Numbered from the stretch's first letter, positions 36,226 through 46,360 are shown. The stretch is DNA of 50,002 nt from Methanobrevibacter sp. (GCA_024689425.1 JAILDN010000052.1:1-50002), one strand, 5' to 3'. Numbers and translations: made by a program. The notes: generated by a model not told the origin, from the sequence alone.

Positions 36226-37110
36226 ATGGAAATTAATGGTGTAAAAATACAAGATACCTTTGCTGAAGGTTTTGGAATTAAAGTATCTAGATTAATTATT
36301 ACTGCTGCTACTAAACATTTAGCTAAGATTGCAGCTACTGAAGCTACAGGATTTGCTACTTCAGTTATCGGATGTCCTGCAGAAGCAGGTATTGACCAAT
36401 ATGTTCCTCCAACTGAATCTCCAGATGGAAGACCTGGTTATGCAATTATGATTTGTCACATGTCTAAAAAAGCTTTAGGTGGCCAAATTATGGATAGAAT
36501 TGGTCAATGTGTTTTAACCGCTCCTACTGCAGCAGCATTTAATGCTCTTGAAAGTGAAGAAGCATTCCCAACCGGAAAACAACTCAAATTTTTCGGTGAC
36601 GGATTTGAAACTGAAAAAGATGTAAATGGCAAAAAAATGCATGTGATTCCTATTATGTCTGGTGAATTCTTAGTGGAAGATGAAATGGGATATAAAGACG
36701 GTGTTGCTGGTGGAAACTTCTTCATCATGGCTGACAGTCAAATGACTTCTATTGTTGCTGCTGAAGCTGCTGTTGATGCTATTCACGCTGTTGCTGGCGT
36801 AATTACTCCTTTCTCCGGAGGTATGGTTGCTTCTGGTTCTAAAACAGGTTCCAAATACTCTTTCATGAGCGCATCTACCAACGAAAAAGAATGTGTAACT
36901 TTAAAAGATCAAGTAGAAACTGAATTACCAGAAAACGTATTCGGAAACATGGAAATTGTTATTGATGGTGTGGATGAAGAATCCGTCAAAGCTGCTATGA
37001 AAGCAGGTATTGAAGCTGCTTGCCAAGTTCCTGGTGTTATTGAAATCGGTGCAGGTAACTACGGCGGAAGTTTAGGTCCTTACCAAATTCACTTACAAGA
37101 ATTATTCTAG
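36226..37110 (+). CDS. ftr: Formylmethanofuran--tetrahydromethanopterin formyltransferase
   Basis: A 294-residue cytoplasmic enzyme for the second step of CO2-to-methane reduction, moving the formyl group from methanofuran to H4MPT. It begins [19 protein letters not shown] and contains [36 protein letters not shown] and the closing [20 protein letters not shown]. Length agrees with the Methanothermobacter enzyme of about 296 residues. An in-frame TTG at 36199 would add nine residues read from the transposon-end hairpin, so ATG 36226 with GGTGA 5 nt upstream is chosen. Some methanogens have a second Ftr-like copy; I cannot say which one this is. Confidence 0.96.
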   Translation: MEINGVKIQDTFAEGFGIKVSRLIITAATKHLAKIAATEATGFATSVIGCPAEAGIDQYVPPTESPDGRPGYAIMICHMSKKALGGQIMDRIGQCVLTAPTAAAFNALESEEAFPTGKQLKFFGDGFETEKDVNGKKMHVIPIMSGEFLVEDEMGYKDGVAGGNFFIMADSQMTSIVAAEAAVDAIHAVAGVITPFSGGMVASGSKTGSKYSFMSASTNEKECVTLKDQVETELPENVFGNMEIVIDGVDEESVKAAMKAGIEAACQVPGVIEIGAGNYGGSLGPYQIHLQELF

Positions 37111-37140
37111 AGAGTTTTACTCTCTATTTACTTATTTTTT
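37108..37140 (+). terminator. Hairpin terminator at the ftr stop
   Basis: TAGAGAG (37108-37114) and CTCTCTA (37120-37126) form a perfect 7-bp hairpin whose first three bases are the ftr stop codon. A T-rich tract ending in a run of T follows to about 37140, running into the end of the convergent channel gene. Confidence 0.65.
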
Positions 37141-38255
37141 TTAGTTATTTCCATTATTTCTTTATCTGTCATGTTTTTTCCAAGGATTGTCTCTTGTTTT
37201 TCTAAATCTTTCACTAAATCCTTGAGAATTGACCTATTAGGTCCAGAAATCCAATGTGAATGAATATTGTTAACACTGGCGTATAAATTATTTAAGGCAG
37301 CTTTAGCTTCCTTATTATGGTCCAAATATTTCTTATAATGTTTTCCATCTTCAATGTTCATTGTGTGTATGTCCCTGCTTAATGGTGTTTCAATTCCTGG
37401 GATGTGATAGTCAATGTTTTCTAATGTACAGCCATGTTTACTAATTATTTTAAACTCATCAAGTATCTCATCGGGGCTATGTTTAACTGTTAATCTTAAG
37501 AGGTGGGGTTTGGCAGATTCCAGATATAAATCTTTTCCACCAATCAATTCAGGAGAAACAAGCTTGTCTGCACCTGCGTTTTTGAGACGAGAGAAATTCT
37601 CGGATTTACTTACTCTGGATACAATCCATGCATTAGGATTAATTTCTCTGATTGTTAAAACGATAAATAAGTTTGTTACATCATCACCAGTACTGATGAT
37701 TACACTTTTACACTTTTCAGCAGCTAATTTGGCTATTAAGTTGTCTTCTGTCGCATCTTTATTAAGAACAACTGTAGAGCTATTTTCTCGTATATTTTCA
37801 CATAATTCTTCGTTTTTTTCAAAAATTATTACATTTTGTTGTCTATGGCTAAGTTCATCATAAACTACTTTTCCTACTCTTCCGTAACCACAAAGGATAT
37901 AATAATCATCCATTTGTTTTATTTTTTTCATTTTTCTAGCTCCTCTTGAATATTTGCCCATTCTTTCCTTGAAATTTGTTAAAATAGTATTAAATACATA
38001 AGCAAGTAATGCAACTCCGCCCAATGCCAATGTGGTTGCAAATATTTTTTGGATTCCAGTAACTGGCGTATAATCTCCATATCCTACCGTTGCCATGGTA
38101 ATCACGGAATAATATATTGAATCGATTATATTCAGGCCCATAATAAAATGAGAACCTATAATTCCATATGCAAATAATAATATAATTGAAAGTAAACCGT
38201 TTGTTATAAGTTTTGTAGGCAATCTCATTAATAGTCTAAATGTTATTTTTCTCAT
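37128..38255 (-). CDS. MthK-like potassium channel with RCK domain
   Basis: A 375-residue K+ channel. Two membrane helices (about residues 18-40 and 70-95) flank a pore helix and selectivity filter TVGYGDYTP (56-64). An RCK (TrkA-N) domain begins near YYILCGYGRVGKVVYDEL (about 117-134) and reaches about 235; a C-terminal part with LVSPELIGGKDLYLES follows. This is the layout of MthK from Methanothermobacter, a Ca2+-gated channel; ligand gating here is inferred. The last ~90 residues form a helical tail rich in Lys/Asp. It converges with ftr, 17 nt between stops. Confidence 0.93.
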   Translation of the reverse strand: MRKITFRLLMRLPTKLITNGLLSIILLFAYGIIGSHFIMGLNIIDSIYYSVITMATVGYGDYTPVTGIQKIFATTLALGGVALLAYVFNTILTNFKERMGKYSRGARKMKKIKQMDDYYILCGYGRVGKVVYDELSHRQQNVIIFEKNEELCENIRENSSTVVLNKDATEDNLIAKLAAEKCKSVIISTGDDVTNLFIVLTIREINPNAWIVSRVSKSENFSRLKNAGADKLVSPELIGGKDLYLESAKPHLLRLTVKHSPDEILDEFKIISKHGCTLENIDYHIPGIETPLSRDIHTMNIEDGKHYKKYLDHNKEAKAALNNLYASVNNIHSHWISGPNRSILKDLVKDLEKQETILGKNMTDKEIMEITKKNK

Positions 38256-38327
38256 AGGATTTTTCCTTTTAATTAAGATATGTATATTTATATTTGAATG
38301 TATTAAATTAATTTTATGGTGGTTTTT

Positions 38328-39854
38328 ATGGACCCAATAGATATGATGGTTACGGATGCAAATTGTGAATATTTAGGATTATCAAGATTATGTTTGATGG
38401 AAGCTGCGGGAAAGTCATTAGGTGAAGAAGTAGCAAAAATAGCTGTTTTTACATTCGCCAAACCTGTTAAAGTCTTAATGTTTACAGGTTCCGGTGGAAA
38501 TGGGGGTGATGCATTTGTTGCAGCACGTTACCTGTTAAATAGGGGTTATGATGTTGACATTTTCATGTTAAAAGAGAATATCCATTCAAAAGAAGCCAAA
38601 ACAAATTATGAAATCCTAAAAAATATGAAACCAAGATTATCTAGATTAACGATTCACAATTTAAAAACTTTAGAAGACATTAATAATTGTAATATTGATG
38701 AAAATGATTCAATCATTGTTGATGGCCTCTTGGGTACGGGTATTAAGGGAAATCTTCAGGAAAACATCAAAAGAGCCATTGAAATCATCAATGAATCTGA
38801 AGGAATTAAAATTAGTATCGATGTACCGTCCGGTATGGATCCGTTAACTGGAGAAATTGCAGATATTGCAGTTATTCCTGATTATACAATTAGTTTTCAT
38901 AAGATAAAAACTGGAGTCAGGGGTGCTGATGAAGAACTCGTTGGAGGGTTAGTTACTGCAGATATTGGAATACCTTTGGAAGCAGAGTATTTCATTAATT
39001 ATGGTGACTTTTTAAGACTACAGAAAAGAGATAATTCATCCCATAAAGGAAATAACGGATCTTTATTGATTGTCGGAGGCAGTAGTGATTATCATGGAGC
39101 ACCTGCGATTGCAGGGATGGCTGGATTCGGAACTGGAGCTGATTTAGTTTATATTGCAACTCCAGAAAGTGCGGCAACTGCCGTTAAATCTGCTTCTCCT
39201 GATTTGATTGTTAAATCTTTGGAAGGAGATTATTTATCACTTGATAATTTAGGTGATATTTTAGAATTGGTTGAAAAGGTGGATGCTGTTGTTTTAGGTC
39301 CTGGGTCAGCTATTAATGAGGAAACTTCAAAATTATTCAATGTATTGGTCACTAAAATCAAAAAACCAATTGTTTTAGATGCTGATGGGTTAAAACAAGT
39401 AGATATTTCATTAATAAAAAATAAAGAAAATATCGTATTGACTCCTCATTTGGCGGAATTTAATCTATTCTTTGAAAGTAATCTTAAATTAGAGTTGGAT
39501 ACTTATGATTTCAATCAGGTAAATGATAATATATCAAATTTCCAACAAACTACAAAAGCTATTTTAGGAACTGTTGTAGTTAAAGGCGAAAATGATTTAA
39601 TTTTATCTGGAAATAAATTTAGAATTAATCATTCGGGCAATGCTGGAATGACTGTTGGGGGAACTGGGGATGCTTTAACAGGAATTATTGCTTCCTTATT
39701 ATCTCAAAATTTAAATCCCTTTGATGCAGCATGTCTTGGAGTATTTATTAATGGTCTTGCAGGAGATAAGGCCTATGATGAATATGGGTATGGTTATTCA
39801 GCAAGTCAATTAGTTTCATTTATCGGAAATGTGATTAAAGATGGATTATGTTAA
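38328..39854 (+). CDS. nnr: Bifunctional NAD(P)HX epimerase/dehydratase (YjeF)
   Basis: A 508-residue repair enzyme that turns damaged, hydrated NAD(P)H back to NAD(P)H. The N-terminal epimerase (YjeF-N) covers about residues 1-210, with LMEAAGKSL, FTGSGGNGGDAFVAARYL and VDGLLGTGIKG. The C-terminal ADP- or ATP-dependent dehydratase (ribokinase-like) covers about 220-508, with SHKGNNGSLLIVGGS, VLGPGSA, VLDADGLK, LTPHLAEF and the closing VGGTGDALTGIIASLL. GGTGG at 38318-38322 is well placed for ATG 38328, so this start is preferred over ATG 38316. Its last 14 nt overlap sfsA. Confidence 0.96.
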   Translation: MDPIDMMVTDANCEYLGLSRLCLMEAAGKSLGEEVAKIAVFTFAKPVKVLMFTGSGGNGGDAFVAARYLLNRGYDVDIFMLKENIHSKEAKTNYEILKNMKPRLSRLTIHNLKTLEDINNCNIDENDSIIVDGLLGTGIKGNLQENIKRAIEIINESEGIKISIDVPSGMDPLTGEIADIAVIPDYTISFHKIKTGVRGADEELVGGLVTADIGIPLEAEYFINYGDFLRLQKRDNSSHKGNNGSLLIVGGSSDYHGAPAIAGMAGFGTGADLVYIATPESAATAVKSASPDLIVKSLEGDYLSLDNLGDILELVEKVDAVVLGPGSAINEETSKLFNVLVTKIKKPIVLDADGLKQVDISLIKNKENIVLTPHLAEFNLFFESNLKLELDTYDFNQVNDNISNFQQTTKAILGTVVVKGENDLILSGNKFRINHSGNAGMTVGGTGDALTGIIASLLSQNLNPFDAACLGVFINGLAGDKAYDEYGYGYSASQLVSFIGNVIKDGLC

Positions 39855-40563
39855 GGGAATTTTTAAAAATAGGCCAAATCGTTTCATAGCTGAAGTGGAA
39901 GTCAATGGCAATATTGAAATAGCTCATGTGCCTAACACGGGGCGCTGTAAGGAATTGCTTGTTGAAGATGCTGTTGTTTGGCTGGAACCTTCTAATAATC
40001 CTAAAAGAAAAACTAAATTTAGCCTACATTTCGTTGAAAATCGTGGTGAACTTGTATCAATTTATTCTCAAGAAGCAAATAGCATAGTATTCGATGCAAT
40101 TAAAAATGGTCAAATAAAGGAACTTAATGGCTATGATTATCATCAAAGAGAAAAGACAGTCGGCAATTCTCGCATTGATATATACTTGGCAAATGAAGTT
40201 GATGACTGTTGTGGAATGACCTTTTTAGAAGAGCCTTGTTTTGTAGAAGTTAAAGGAGTAACTTTAGTTGTAGGTACAGAAGCTCGTTTTCCAGATGCTC
40301 CAACTGAAAGGGGAACAAAACACCTAAAAGAATTAATAAAATTAAAAAAAGATGGTTTCAGATGTGTTGTATTCTTCCTAATCCAGCATCCGTTAGGAGA
40401 TTCATTTAGACCAAATTGGGATAATGATCCAACATTTGCTGAAACATTGAATGAGGCTCATGAAAATGGTGTTGAAATACTTGTTTATCGCTGCGATAAT
40501 CAATTAACTGGCATTAAACTTATTCCAGAATTCATTGATTTTGATTTATCGGATTTTAGATAA
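39841..40563 (+). CDS. sfsA: SfsA family protein
   Basis: A 240-residue protein matching SfsA. It opens YVKGIFKNRPNRFIAEVEVNG and has HVPNTGRCKELLV (about 29-41), RIDIYL (about 114-119), CFVEVKGVTLV (about 137-147), APTERGTKHLKEL and FFLIQHP. SfsA has an OB-like N-terminal part and a nuclease-like PD-(D/E)XK domain; the Asp and Glu-x-Lys of the latter are visible in RIDIY and VEVKG. Its role is uncertain: it was named for sugar fermentation stimulation in E. coli, and DNA binding and nuclease activity have been proposed. It overlaps nnr by 14 nt, so the two are translationally coupled, and its end overlaps the convergent sirtuin gene by 18 nt. Confidence 0.94.
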   Translation: MDYVKGIFKNRPNRFIAEVEVNGNIEIAHVPNTGRCKELLVEDAVVWLEPSNNPKRKTKFSLHFVENRGELVSIYSQEANSIVFDAIKNGQIKELNGYDYHQREKTVGNSRIDIYLANEVDDCCGMTFLEEPCFVEVKGVTLVVGTEARFPDAPTERGTKHLKELIKLKKDGFRCVVFFLIQHPLGDSFRPNWDNDPTFAETLNEAHENGVEILVYRCDNQLTGIKLIPEFIDFDLSDFR

Positions 40564-41250
40564 TGTTTCACCAATAGCATCATTAATCACTAAGCTTGCT
40601 ATATTATCATAAGGAGTTTCACTTTTATTAATCAAAACCAAATTTTTCCCATTGAAATAATTAATCAAACCTGCCGCAGGATAAACTACTAGTGAAGTGC
40701 CTCCAATAATTAAAGTTTCAGCATTTTGAATGTAATTAATGGAGAAATTTAGAATTGCATTGTTTAAAGGCTCTTCATAGAGAACAACATCTGGCTTTAT
40801 TATGCCTCCACATTTGCATTTTGGAATTCCTTCTGAAGATAAAATATAGTCTAAATCATAGCTTTTATCACAGACTTGGCAGTAGTTCCTATGAACACTT
40901 CCATGAAGCTCTAAAACATTTTTACTGCCTGCTTTTTGGTGCAATCCATCAATGTTTTGTGTAATAACTGCTTTTAGTTTACCTTCTTTTTCGAGTTCGG
41001 CTAGTTTATAATGTGCAGGATTTGGTTTTGCATCCTTAAAAATTAGATTTTCCTTGTAAAACTCAAAGAATTCCTCTGTGTGTTCTAGATAATATGTATG
41101 GGATACTAATTCTTCTGGCGTTTTGCTGTATATCCCATCAGCACTTCTAAAATCTGGAATGCCACTTTCGGTCGATACGCCCGCACCTCCAAAAAAGACT
41201 ATGTTATTTGAAGAGTCAATTATTTCTTGTAATTGTGTAATTTTTGACAT
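40546..41250 (-). CDS. Sir2-family NAD-dependent protein deacylase
   Basis: A 234-residue sirtuin that removes acyl groups from lysine using NAD+. The Rossmann-fold signature FFGGAGVSTESGIPDFRS (residues 19-36) is complete, with VITQNIDGLHQKAG (about 94-107) and the catalytic His in ELHGSVH. The zinc module has CQVC (about 124-127) and CKCGG (about 145-149). GGTSLVVYPAAGL (about 184-196) closes the NAD site. It resembles the SIR2Af/CobB type. A TATA-like TAATAA stretch lies upstream. Its 3' end overlaps sfsA by 18 nt on the other strand. Confidence 0.95.
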   Translation of the reverse strand: MSKITQLQEIIDSSNNIVFFGGAGVSTESGIPDFRSADGIYSKTPEELVSHTYYLEHTEEFFEFYKENLIFKDAKPNPAHYKLAELEKEGKLKAVITQNIDGLHQKAGSKNVLELHGSVHRNYCQVCDKSYDLDYILSSEGIPKCKCGGIIKPDVVLYEEPLNNAILNFSINYIQNAETLIIGGTSLVVYPAAGLINYFNGKNLVLINKSETPYDNIASLVINDAIGETLSKIR

Positions 41251-41331
41251 ATTGCTATAATATTTCTTATTAGTTAATAATAAAGTTTTAATAATGTTTT
41301 CTATAAAGTATAATATGATTGTGACAAAGTT

Positions 41332-43008
41332 GTGATGAAGTTGAAAAAGGATAATGAAAATACTAATTCAAATCTAGATTGGATGATTCATTGGTCTTTG
41401 GATGGATATGCTCCTAGAAACAGCCAGATTATATTAATCAATAAAATTAACCATGCCATTGGTGAGGGATATAAAAACATCATTCTGGAAGCGGGAACTG
41501 GAATCGGGAAATCTGCAATCGCCACAACCCTTGCTAATATGTATGAAGACTCCTACATTTTAACAATGACAAAGCAACTTCAAGAACAATATCTGCATGA
41601 TTTTGGAGATATGCTCGTTGAAATTAAGGGAAAAGGCAATTATAAATGTAATTATAAAGGGACTTGTGACTTTTGTATAAAGGCAGAATATAATTTGGGG
41701 AAATGTAGGAATTGTGCATTTTACACTGCTTTTAGGAAAGCTAAAGATTCAGATAATGTCATCACGAATTATGATTTTTTATATCATGTTGGTGTTTCTA
41801 ATCAAGCAATGGAACCTAGAGAATTACTTATTTTAGATGAAGCACATAATTTGGAAAGTAAAATATTGCATTTATCATCTTTTGCTCTTAATAGAGAATA
41901 TATTTCAACTAAATTTGGTATTGACATATTTAAAGATTATATGGATGGAGAAAAGTCTTTTAATTATATTAAAAGTAATGCGGATTATTGGGTTGAAGTG
42001 TGTGAAGAATTAACTAAATCCTGTGTTAAAAATATTAATGAAATTACTGGAGAAGATAAGAAAGATGTTCAAGTTTCTTTAGATGAATTTGAAAATAATC
42101 CTTCCGAATATTCGAATTTTGATTATATGGAAAAACAAATATTGGAAAAGGATTTGCAGGATTTTAACAGAATTAAACATGGCGTAAGCAGTGGTGATTT
42201 AATCATTGATTTGCCTGATTATAAACAAATTTTAGAAAATAAAATGGACATTTCAGCCGAATTTAAACCTTATTCTGTTTCCGATGCGACTCAGAATTTA
42301 CTGAGCATGGGAAATACCCGAATATTTCTGACAGGAACTCTAGGAGATATGAATAAATTTTGTGAATGGAATAATATCAATCCCTTGAATACTTATTATA
42401 TTTATGAAAAAAGTCCTTTTAAATTAGAAAATAGGCCAATTTACAGAATGTATGTTGGGAGCATGAGCGGAAAAAGAAAGGGAATTCCTAATTGGAAAAA
42501 TAATAAAGCACTTGATGCTATTAAAAAGATAATTGAAAGACATTCTAATGAAAATGGAGTTATCCATACCTCAAGTAATGAACAAGCATTTTGGATTATG
42601 GACAATTTAAAAGGATATAATTTCTATTTTGTTGGTGGAGAGACGCGGAATGAAGTTTTAAATGAGTTTAGCCGTAATGGTGAAGAAAAATCTATTCTTA
42701 TAGGTGCTTCTATTAAAGATGGAGTTGACTTTAAGGGAGATTTATGTAGGTTCCAAATACTATTTAAAGTTCCTTTTCCTCAATTAAACGAACAGGTGAA
42801 ATATAGAAAATCCCTAGATGAAAAATGGTATTATTATCAGGCTGTAATGGCAATAATGCAAGCTTATGGTAGGGGAATAAGAGATAAAGATGATTATTGT
42901 AGCATGTACATTTTAGATTCTGATTTCAGTAAACTGTTCTCACTGAATAAAAGTTTTTTCAATGAATATTTCTCAGAAGCAGTAAAAAATAGTAAAAGGA
43001 TAGCGTAA
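41332..43008 (+). CDS. XPD/DinG-like iron-sulfur helicase
   Basis: A 558-residue superfamily 2 helicase. Walker A is LEAGTGIGKSAIA (52-64), DEAH is at 169-172, and the late motifs are SILIGASIKDGVDFKG and MQAYGRGIRDKDDY (motif VI). Between motifs I and II lie Cys106, 112, 115, 125 and 128; four of these are expected to hold a 4Fe-4S cluster, as in XPD and DinG. It is shorter than XPD, which has about 650-750 residues. Role: 5'-to-3' unwinding in repair is likely. GTG 41332 and ATG 41335 are adjacent; no ribosome binding site is seen, and the gene may be leaderless. Its end forms a shared hairpin with argG. Confidence 0.9.
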   Translation: MMKLKKDNENTNSNLDWMIHWSLDGYAPRNSQIILINKINHAIGEGYKNIILEAGTGIGKSAIATTLANMYEDSYILTMTKQLQEQYLHDFGDMLVEIKGKGNYKCNYKGTCDFCIKAEYNLGKCRNCAFYTAFRKAKDSDNVITNYDFLYHVGVSNQAMEPRELLILDEAHNLESKILHLSSFALNREYISTKFGIDIFKDYMDGEKSFNYIKSNADYWVEVCEELTKSCVKNINEITGEDKKDVQVSLDEFENNPSEYSNFDYMEKQILEKDLQDFNRIKHGVSSGDLIIDLPDYKQILENKMDISAEFKPYSVSDATQNLLSMGNTRIFLTGTLGDMNKFCEWNNINPLNTYYIYEKSPFKLENRPIYRMYVGSMSGKRKGIPNWKNNKALDAIKKIIERHSNENGVIHTSSNEQAFWIMDNLKGYNFYFVGGETRNEVLNEFSRNGEEKSILIGASIKDGVDFKGDLCRFQILFKVPFPQLNEQVKYRKSLDEKWYYYQAVMAIMQAYGRGIRDKDDYCSMYILDSDFSKLFSLNKSFFNEYFSEAVKNSKRIA

Positions 43009-43015
43009 AGCTATC
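42999..43015. terminator. Shared hairpin at the convergent helicase and argG stops
   Basis: GATAGC (42999-43004) and GCTATC (43010-43015) form a perfect 6-bp hairpin with a 5-nt loop. The TAA stop of the helicase (43006-43008) lies in the loop, and the argG stop (43011-43013) lies in the other arm. It can form in both transcripts. T-rich sequence follows on the plus strand. Confidence 0.5.
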
Positions 43016-44186
43016 TGTTTAATTTTTGATAGTTTGCAGCTTGCAAACCGTGGTATTTAATCATACCTTCAACTTCTCTTTGGTCGGTATCTTTGTCTTC
43101 AAAGGTGATTTGTTCGATACTGTGTAAGCTGAAAGGTGATTTTCTAACTAATGGTTGAATTGATCCTTTAAAGAGTTTCATTGTTACTTCGCCGCTGACC
43201 CTTTGTTGCATGTTGTCAATAGCTTGGTCTATGTCTTCTCTTAAAGGTTCTTGCCATAATGCTCTGTATACTAAGTCAGAATAGAGTGTAGACATGTATT
43301 CAGCAAATCTTAATTCGTCTGTAGTTAAAACCAATTCTTCTAAAGCCTGGTGAGCAGCAATTAACAGTTTTGCTCCAGGAACTTCATAGTTTTCCCTACT
43401 TTTAAGACCAATCATTCTGTTTTCAATTGTGTCTACTCTTCCAATTCCATGTGAACCGGCGATTTCATTTGCTTTTTTAATCAAATCAATTAACGGCATC
43501 ATTTCGCCATCGATAGCAACAGGAATACCTTCTTCAAATTCAATGGTTACTTTTTGAGGTTCTGCCTTTGCATCTTCCCATGATGCAGTCCATTCATAAA
43601 TGTCTTCCGGAGGTTCGTTTGCAGGATCTTCAAGGTTTCCTCCTTCAATGGATCTTCCCCAAATGTTTTCATCAATACTGTAAATTTTATCGTAATTCAA
43701 TTTGATTCCTTTTTCTTCAGCATAAGCCTGTTCTTCGGTTCTTGTTAAGTTTAATTCTCTGATTGGTGCGATGATGTCTAAATCAGACATTGCAAGGATT
43801 ACTGCTTCAAATCTGAATTGGTCATTTCCTTTTCCGGTACAACCGTGTGCAATAGCAGTTGCACCTTCTTTTTCAGCCACTTCAATGATTTTTTGAGCTA
43901 TTAATGGTCTTGCAAGTGCAGTACTTAATGGGTATCCTTCATATTCTGCATTTGCTTTAATTCCTCTTGCAATATATTCGTTTGCAAATTCTTCCTTTGC
44001 GTCAATTGTGTAGTGTTTTCCAGGCCCTATTTTAGCAGCCATATCTTCAGCTTTTTTTATTTCTTCTTCGCCTTGTCCTACATCTACACAAGCGGTTATT
44101 ACTTCCACATCATATTTTTCTTCTAATAATTTTACACAAACAGAGGTATCTAATCCACCACTGAATGCTAAGACTACTTTGTCCAT
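43011..44186 (-). CDS. argG: Argininosuccinate synthase
   Basis: A 391-residue enzyme that joins citrulline and aspartate with ATP in arginine synthesis. The PP-loop motif [15 protein letters not shown] is at residues 7-21. [16 protein letters not shown] (about 112-127) and PIRELNLTR follow, together with [19 protein letters not shown] (about 171-189), which are all characteristic. The C-terminus is [21 protein letters not shown] lies upstream of the ATG. A TATA-like AATATATACT on the minus strand lies about 60-70 bp before the start. It stands alone; no other arginine gene is in the window. Confidence 0.98.
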   Translation of the reverse strand: MDKVVLAFSGGLDTSVCVKLLEEKYDVEVITACVDVGQGEEEIKKAEDMAAKIGPGKHYTIDAKEEFANEYIARGIKANAEYEGYPLSTALARPLIAQKIIEVAEKEGATAIAHGCTGKGNDQFRFEAVILAMSDLDIIAPIRELNLTRTEEQAYAEEKGIKLNYDKIYSIDENIWGRSIEGGNLEDPANEPPEDIYEWTASWEDAKAEPQKVTIEFEEGIPVAIDGEMMPLIDLIKKANEIAGSHGIGRVDTIENRMIGLKSRENYEVPGAKLLIAAHQALEELVLTTDELRFAEYMSTLYSDLVYRALWQEPLREDIDQAIDNMQQRVSGEVTMKLFKGSIQPLVRKSPFSLHSIEQITFEDKDTDQREVEGMIKYHGLQAANYQKLNR

Positions 44187-44292
44187 TTAATCACCATTAA
44201 TTATTTATAAAAATGAATTATCACTTTTTAATTATATTAGTAATAGTATATATTATTATTTGATATTTTTAAAAAAAGTTTTGACAGAAGAG

Positions 44293-44365
44293 AACTCTTA
44301 ATTGGGACTATAATTGAGGTTGGAAAGTTATATGGGATTTAAAACTTAACTCCCAATTAAGAGTT
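44293..44365. repeat. Perfect 15-bp inverted repeat upstream of argG
   Basis: AACTCTTAATTGGGA (44293-44307) and TCCCAATTAAGAGTT (44351-44365) are exact reverse complements, with 43 nt between. The inner part can pair further (AAGTT near 44337 with AACTT near 44344). It lies about 110-180 bp before argG and 80-150 bp past the helicase stop. It may be an operator, a strong terminator of the helicase message, or a small mobile-element relic. The rest of the gap holds no gene. Confidence 0.7.
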
Positions 44366-44432
44366 AGAGTTTGAAAGTTGTGTTTGCTCTTTCTTGCTCT
44401 AATTAATTATTGGGTTTTTATAATATATAAAG

Positions 44433-44448
44433 TTTAGGTATACCTAAA
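44433..44448. repeat. Perfect 16-bp palindrome overlapping the helicase stop
   Basis: TTTAGGTATACCTAAA is fully self-complementary. It includes the TAG stop codon of the helicase gene (44444-44446, minus strand). It may act as a transcript-end hairpin or as a protein-binding site. Confidence 0.75.
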
Positions 44449-46360
44449 TTTTTACTCTCAAATTCTTTTCATCAACAAAATCAATTAATCTCTCATATGT
44501 CGGGTCGGATTTTAAAGTGTCGCTGTTTCCAATAATAATCAGTTTTCTTTTAGCACGAGTAATTGCAACATTTAATCGCCTTAAATCCTTTAAAAAACCA
44601 ATTTGGCCATATTCATTACTTCTGACTGTTGAAATAATAATGATTTCTTTTTCACGGCCCTGAAAGCCATCAACGGTTTTAACTTCAATATCTGTTTTTT
44701 CGCTAATTAATTTCACCTGATCTGCATAAGGACTAATGATTCCAATATCTTTTTCATCAATGCCTGCATTTACATAATCATTTGCAAATTTAAGTGCAAT
44801 TCTTGCTTCAACATGATTGACAATGGATTTCGAATCTTTCAAGTGCTTTTCATGGTTTTCAACATCGCATGTATCGACAAAGAGCAGTGCATCATCGTCT
44901 TCAACATTTGAAATGTCTTTTAAAGTGATATTATTAACACTTGTGTCACTTTTCAAATTATTATTGTAGAATTCGGAGTTTGGAAACTCCATCAGTGATT
45001 TATTCATACGATATTGAACATTCAATAACTGTGATTTATGAGGATATTTCTCGATTAGGGATTCAAATAATGTATTCTGTAAATCCTGAGCATGATTACT
45101 GATAATCGTTGGCGGGAGTTGTTTATGGTCTCCAGCTAAGATAAACCGGCGGGCTTTAGCTATTGGGATTAAAACACTCGGAATTGTGGCCTGTGAGGCT
45201 TCATCAACAATAACTACATCGAATTTGGTTTGTGAAATGCTGTCGAGAGCGGCTGATGAATTTGTTGATAGAATGACATCACTGTCTTCGATAATGTCTT
45301 TAATCATTTTGTTTTCAATTCTTTTAATTTCATCATGCATTTCATCGATTTCCAAATTATAATCTAACCAGTTGGCCATTGATTTCATTTTCTCAGCACT
45401 GATTCCCCGTCCGCCTTTTCCTTTAGATGCATTATATAAGATATCATGGTCACTAAAACCGCGTCTGTATTGTGGTGTAGGTTTTGTAAAGCCGCTTCTT
45501 TTTTCAACCAATTTATCAATCTTTTTATGGATTCTTTTTATTTTATCGTTTAGGGAATGCTTTTCAACTTTATATGCTAAAGTATATGTGATATTGTCTT
45601 TGGATACTCTTTGTGGATGGCCTAATCTAGTTATTTTTAATTTTTCATTTAAAACAAGTCTTTCTACAATATTGTCCACTGCAGCATTGCTTTCACCAGT
45701 TGCCAGGACTTTGTGGTTTTGCCTTACTTCCTGTGATATCAGCTCAACTAAGGTTCTTGTTTTACCGGTTCCGAAAGGACCATGTATTAAAAAGAAATTT
45801 TGAGTTGTTAAACAGTTTTTAACAGCTGATTTTTGAGATTTATTCAGTGATTTATCAATGTAGTCAATGTAAATGTTGTCTTTATTTGCTTTCGGGTCTC
45901 TTTTATTTAGACTATACTCCAGAGCATTTTTCCCCCTTAAGCTCAAATGCTTTAAATTGTCTTCCATTCTTCTAAAAGTAATGTCATTTGCATATAAATC
46001 TAGTCTGACCTTTTTCTTTAAAGCCCATCTGGGAACTCTATTGTCAAAGGCGACTTTAATGAATCTTGCTCCCTTTTCAGTAACCGTACCTGTCAAATCA
46101 CTTCTCAGAGGATTTCCAGTACTTACTAAGACCATATCTCCAACGCTGATTTCAGTATCTATTGTTTTTGATCTTCCGAATTGAACGATATTTAAGCCCA
46201 GTTCCTTACCCAGATATTTTCCTTTTACTTTGTTAATGGCACGTCCTAATTTTTCCCTTTTTTCACCGGACATATGTTCTATTTCTGATACCATTAACTC
46301 AATTTCGGCTTCTCGCTCAAAATTAACTAATTTAATCAGCCTTTTAATATATTTTTTCAA
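44444..46360 (-). CDS. UPF1/IGHMBP2-like superfamily 1 helicase
   Basis: A 638-residue ATP-dependent helicase. An N-terminal OB-like region (about residues 60-130, SVGDMVLVSTGNPL) precedes the two RecA-like domains. Motifs visible are FLIHGPFGTGKTRTLVEL (190-207, Walker A), VIVDEASQATIPS (motif II), LAGDHKQLPPTI (III), NVQYRMNKSLMEFPN (IV), VKTVDGFQGREKEIIIIS (V) and LNVAITRAKRKLIIIGN (VI). The order and length match the archaeal/eukaryotic IGHMBP2/Dna2-like group. It probably acts on RNA or DNA in repair or RNA turnover; the exact job is unknown. It ends in a 16-bp palindrome. Confidence 0.94.
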   Translation of the reverse strand: MKKYIKRLIKLVNFEREAEIELMVSEIEHMSGEKREKLGRAINKVKGKYLGKELGLNIVQFGRSKTIDTEISVGDMVLVSTGNPLRSDLTGTVTEKGARFIKVAFDNRVPRWALKKKVRLDLYANDITFRRMEDNLKHLSLRGKNALEYSLNKRDPKANKDNIYIDYIDKSLNKSQKSAVKNCLTTQNFFLIHGPFGTGKTRTLVELISQEVRQNHKVLATGESNAAVDNIVERLVLNEKLKITRLGHPQRVSKDNITYTLAYKVEKHSLNDKIKRIHKKIDKLVEKRSGFTKPTPQYRRGFSDHDILYNASKGKGGRGISAEKMKSMANWLDYNLEIDEMHDEIKRIENKMIKDIIEDSDVILSTNSSAALDSISQTKFDVVIVDEASQATIPSVLIPIAKARRFILAGDHKQLPPTIISNHAQDLQNTLFESLIEKYPHKSQLLNVQYRMNKSLMEFPNSEFYNNNLKSDTSVNNITLKDISNVEDDDALLFVDTCDVENHEKHLKDSKSIVNHVEARIALKFANDYVNAGIDEKDIGIISPYADQVKLISEKTDIEVKTVDGFQGREKEIIIISTVRSNEYGQIGFLKDLRRLNVAITRAKRKLIIIGNSDTLKSDPTYERLIDFVDEKNLRVKI

